Under the pieces are notes generated by a model. That model did not search any database and was not told where the DNA came from. It saw nothing but the letters and a program-made list of their open reading frames with translations. Below are positions 5,424-5,767 of a DNA stretch of 5,767 nucleotides, in pieces (within the stretch, counting starts at the first letter, position 1; each line of letters starts with the position of its first letter). A program made the translations under genes and the position numbers. Source of the DNA: an uncultured Lentisphaeria bacterium (GTDB lineage: Bacteria > Verrucomicrobiota > Lentisphaeria > Victivallales > Victivallaceae); the NCBI GenBank assembly GCA_949298665.1, contig CASFXO010000273.1, positions 1-5,767 of the forward strand, in the 5' to 3' direction.

Positions 5424-5767
5424 CGCCCGGCCAGCCAACGGCGGGTTACTGTCAACAATTCCGCCATCTGCTCCGGCGTGCCGATGGTGATGCGCACGTA
5501 GCGGCCGGTAACCGGCCCGGGGAAGTAACGCACGATCACTGCCTGCTCCCGCAAATGGCGGAAGTATCCTTCCCCGTCGCCTCCGGGCGGAGCGGCAAAC
5601 AGGAAATTCGCCTCGGAAGGCACCACCTCGAACGCCAGGCTCCGCAATTCCTCCAGTAATCCGGACCGGGTTGTCTTCACCCGCTTCACGCAGACTTCAT
5701 GGTACTCCGTGTCTTCGTAAGCGGCGAGCCCGACCGCCTGCGTCAGGGCATCCAGATTGTAGGAATC
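5420..5767 (-). CDS. hisC: Histidinol-phosphate aminotransferase HisC, C-terminal part (5' end outside window)
   Basis: HisC is a PLP-dependent class I/II aminotransferase that converts imidazole acetol phosphate and glutamate to histidinol phosphate in histidine synthesis. The frame is open to the right edge, giving 115 visible residues of a protein usually near 350; the PLP-binding lysine motif lies outside the window. Numbered from the edge, the visible part begins DSYNLDALTQAVGLAAYED (1-19), the typical HisC segment following the PLP lysine region, then PSEANFLFA (50-58), a HisC hallmark, and VRYFPGPVTGRYVRITIGTP (79-98), where the arginine of YVRITIGT corresponds to the substrate carboxylate-binding arginine of this fold. 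An internal GTG at 5687-5689 is not the start. It faces the glycosyltransferase gene tail to tail with 57 bases between. Related aminotransferases with broader substrates cannot be fully excluded. Confidence 0.88.
   Translation of the reverse strand, partial: DSYNLDALTQAVGLAAYEDTEYHEVCVKRVKTTRSGLLEELRSLAFEVVPSEANFLFAAPPGGDGEGYFRHLREQAVIVRYFPGPVTGRYVRITIGTPEQMAELLTVTRRWLAGR

Overview
This is a GC-rich bacterial chromosomal window with dense coding, ordinary Shine-Dalgarno sites and no tRNA, rRNA, CRISPR array, transposase or phage gene that I can see. The gene content (UppP, ProC, a polyprenyl-phosphate type GT2 glycosyltransferase, HisC) fits a free-growing or gut-type heterotroph that makes its own proline and histidine and has a lipid-carrier dependent cell envelope. 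The overall look would fit a PVC-group lineage such as Lentisphaerota/Verrucomicrobiota, but this is only a weak impression and the sequence does not settle the taxonomy.

Layout. 1-1088 (+) is the C-terminal half of a UvrD/PcrA/Rep superfamily 1 DNA helicase, cut by the left window edge. 1089-1420 is a 332-base gap holding a stem-loop just after the helicase, then a conspicuously A/T-rich island with promoter-like hexamers, a 10-bp inverted repeat spaced about 96 bases apart, an operator-like inverted repeat, and two mutually exclusive small hairpins in what is probably a 5' leader. 1421-2353 (+) encodes a transcriptional regulator with two tandem XRE-type helix-turn-helix domains and a C-terminal domain that resembles the LexA/CI (S24) fold without its catalytic residues. 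It is tightly coupled (1-base gap) to 2355-2732 (+), a small single-pass membrane protein of unknown function.

After a 201-base gap comes a second plus-strand cluster: uppP (2934-3749), proC (3780-4586) and a soluble GT2 glycosyltransferase of the DPM1/ALG5-like group (4589-5362). Spacing of 30 and 2 bases suggests one transcript. UppP regenerates undecaprenyl phosphate, and the glycosyltransferase probably charges a polyprenyl phosphate with a sugar, so those two may share a lipid substrate; proC is the proline biosynthesis enzyme placed between them. The cluster ends at a strong GC hairpin and a 14-bp palindrome, facing the convergent C-terminal part of hisC (5420-5767, minus), which is cut by the right window edge.

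Most of the window is housekeeping. The part most worth a second look is the regulator/membrane-protein pair with its unusual upstream region (about 1140-2732). I see no clear evidence for a wholly new system.
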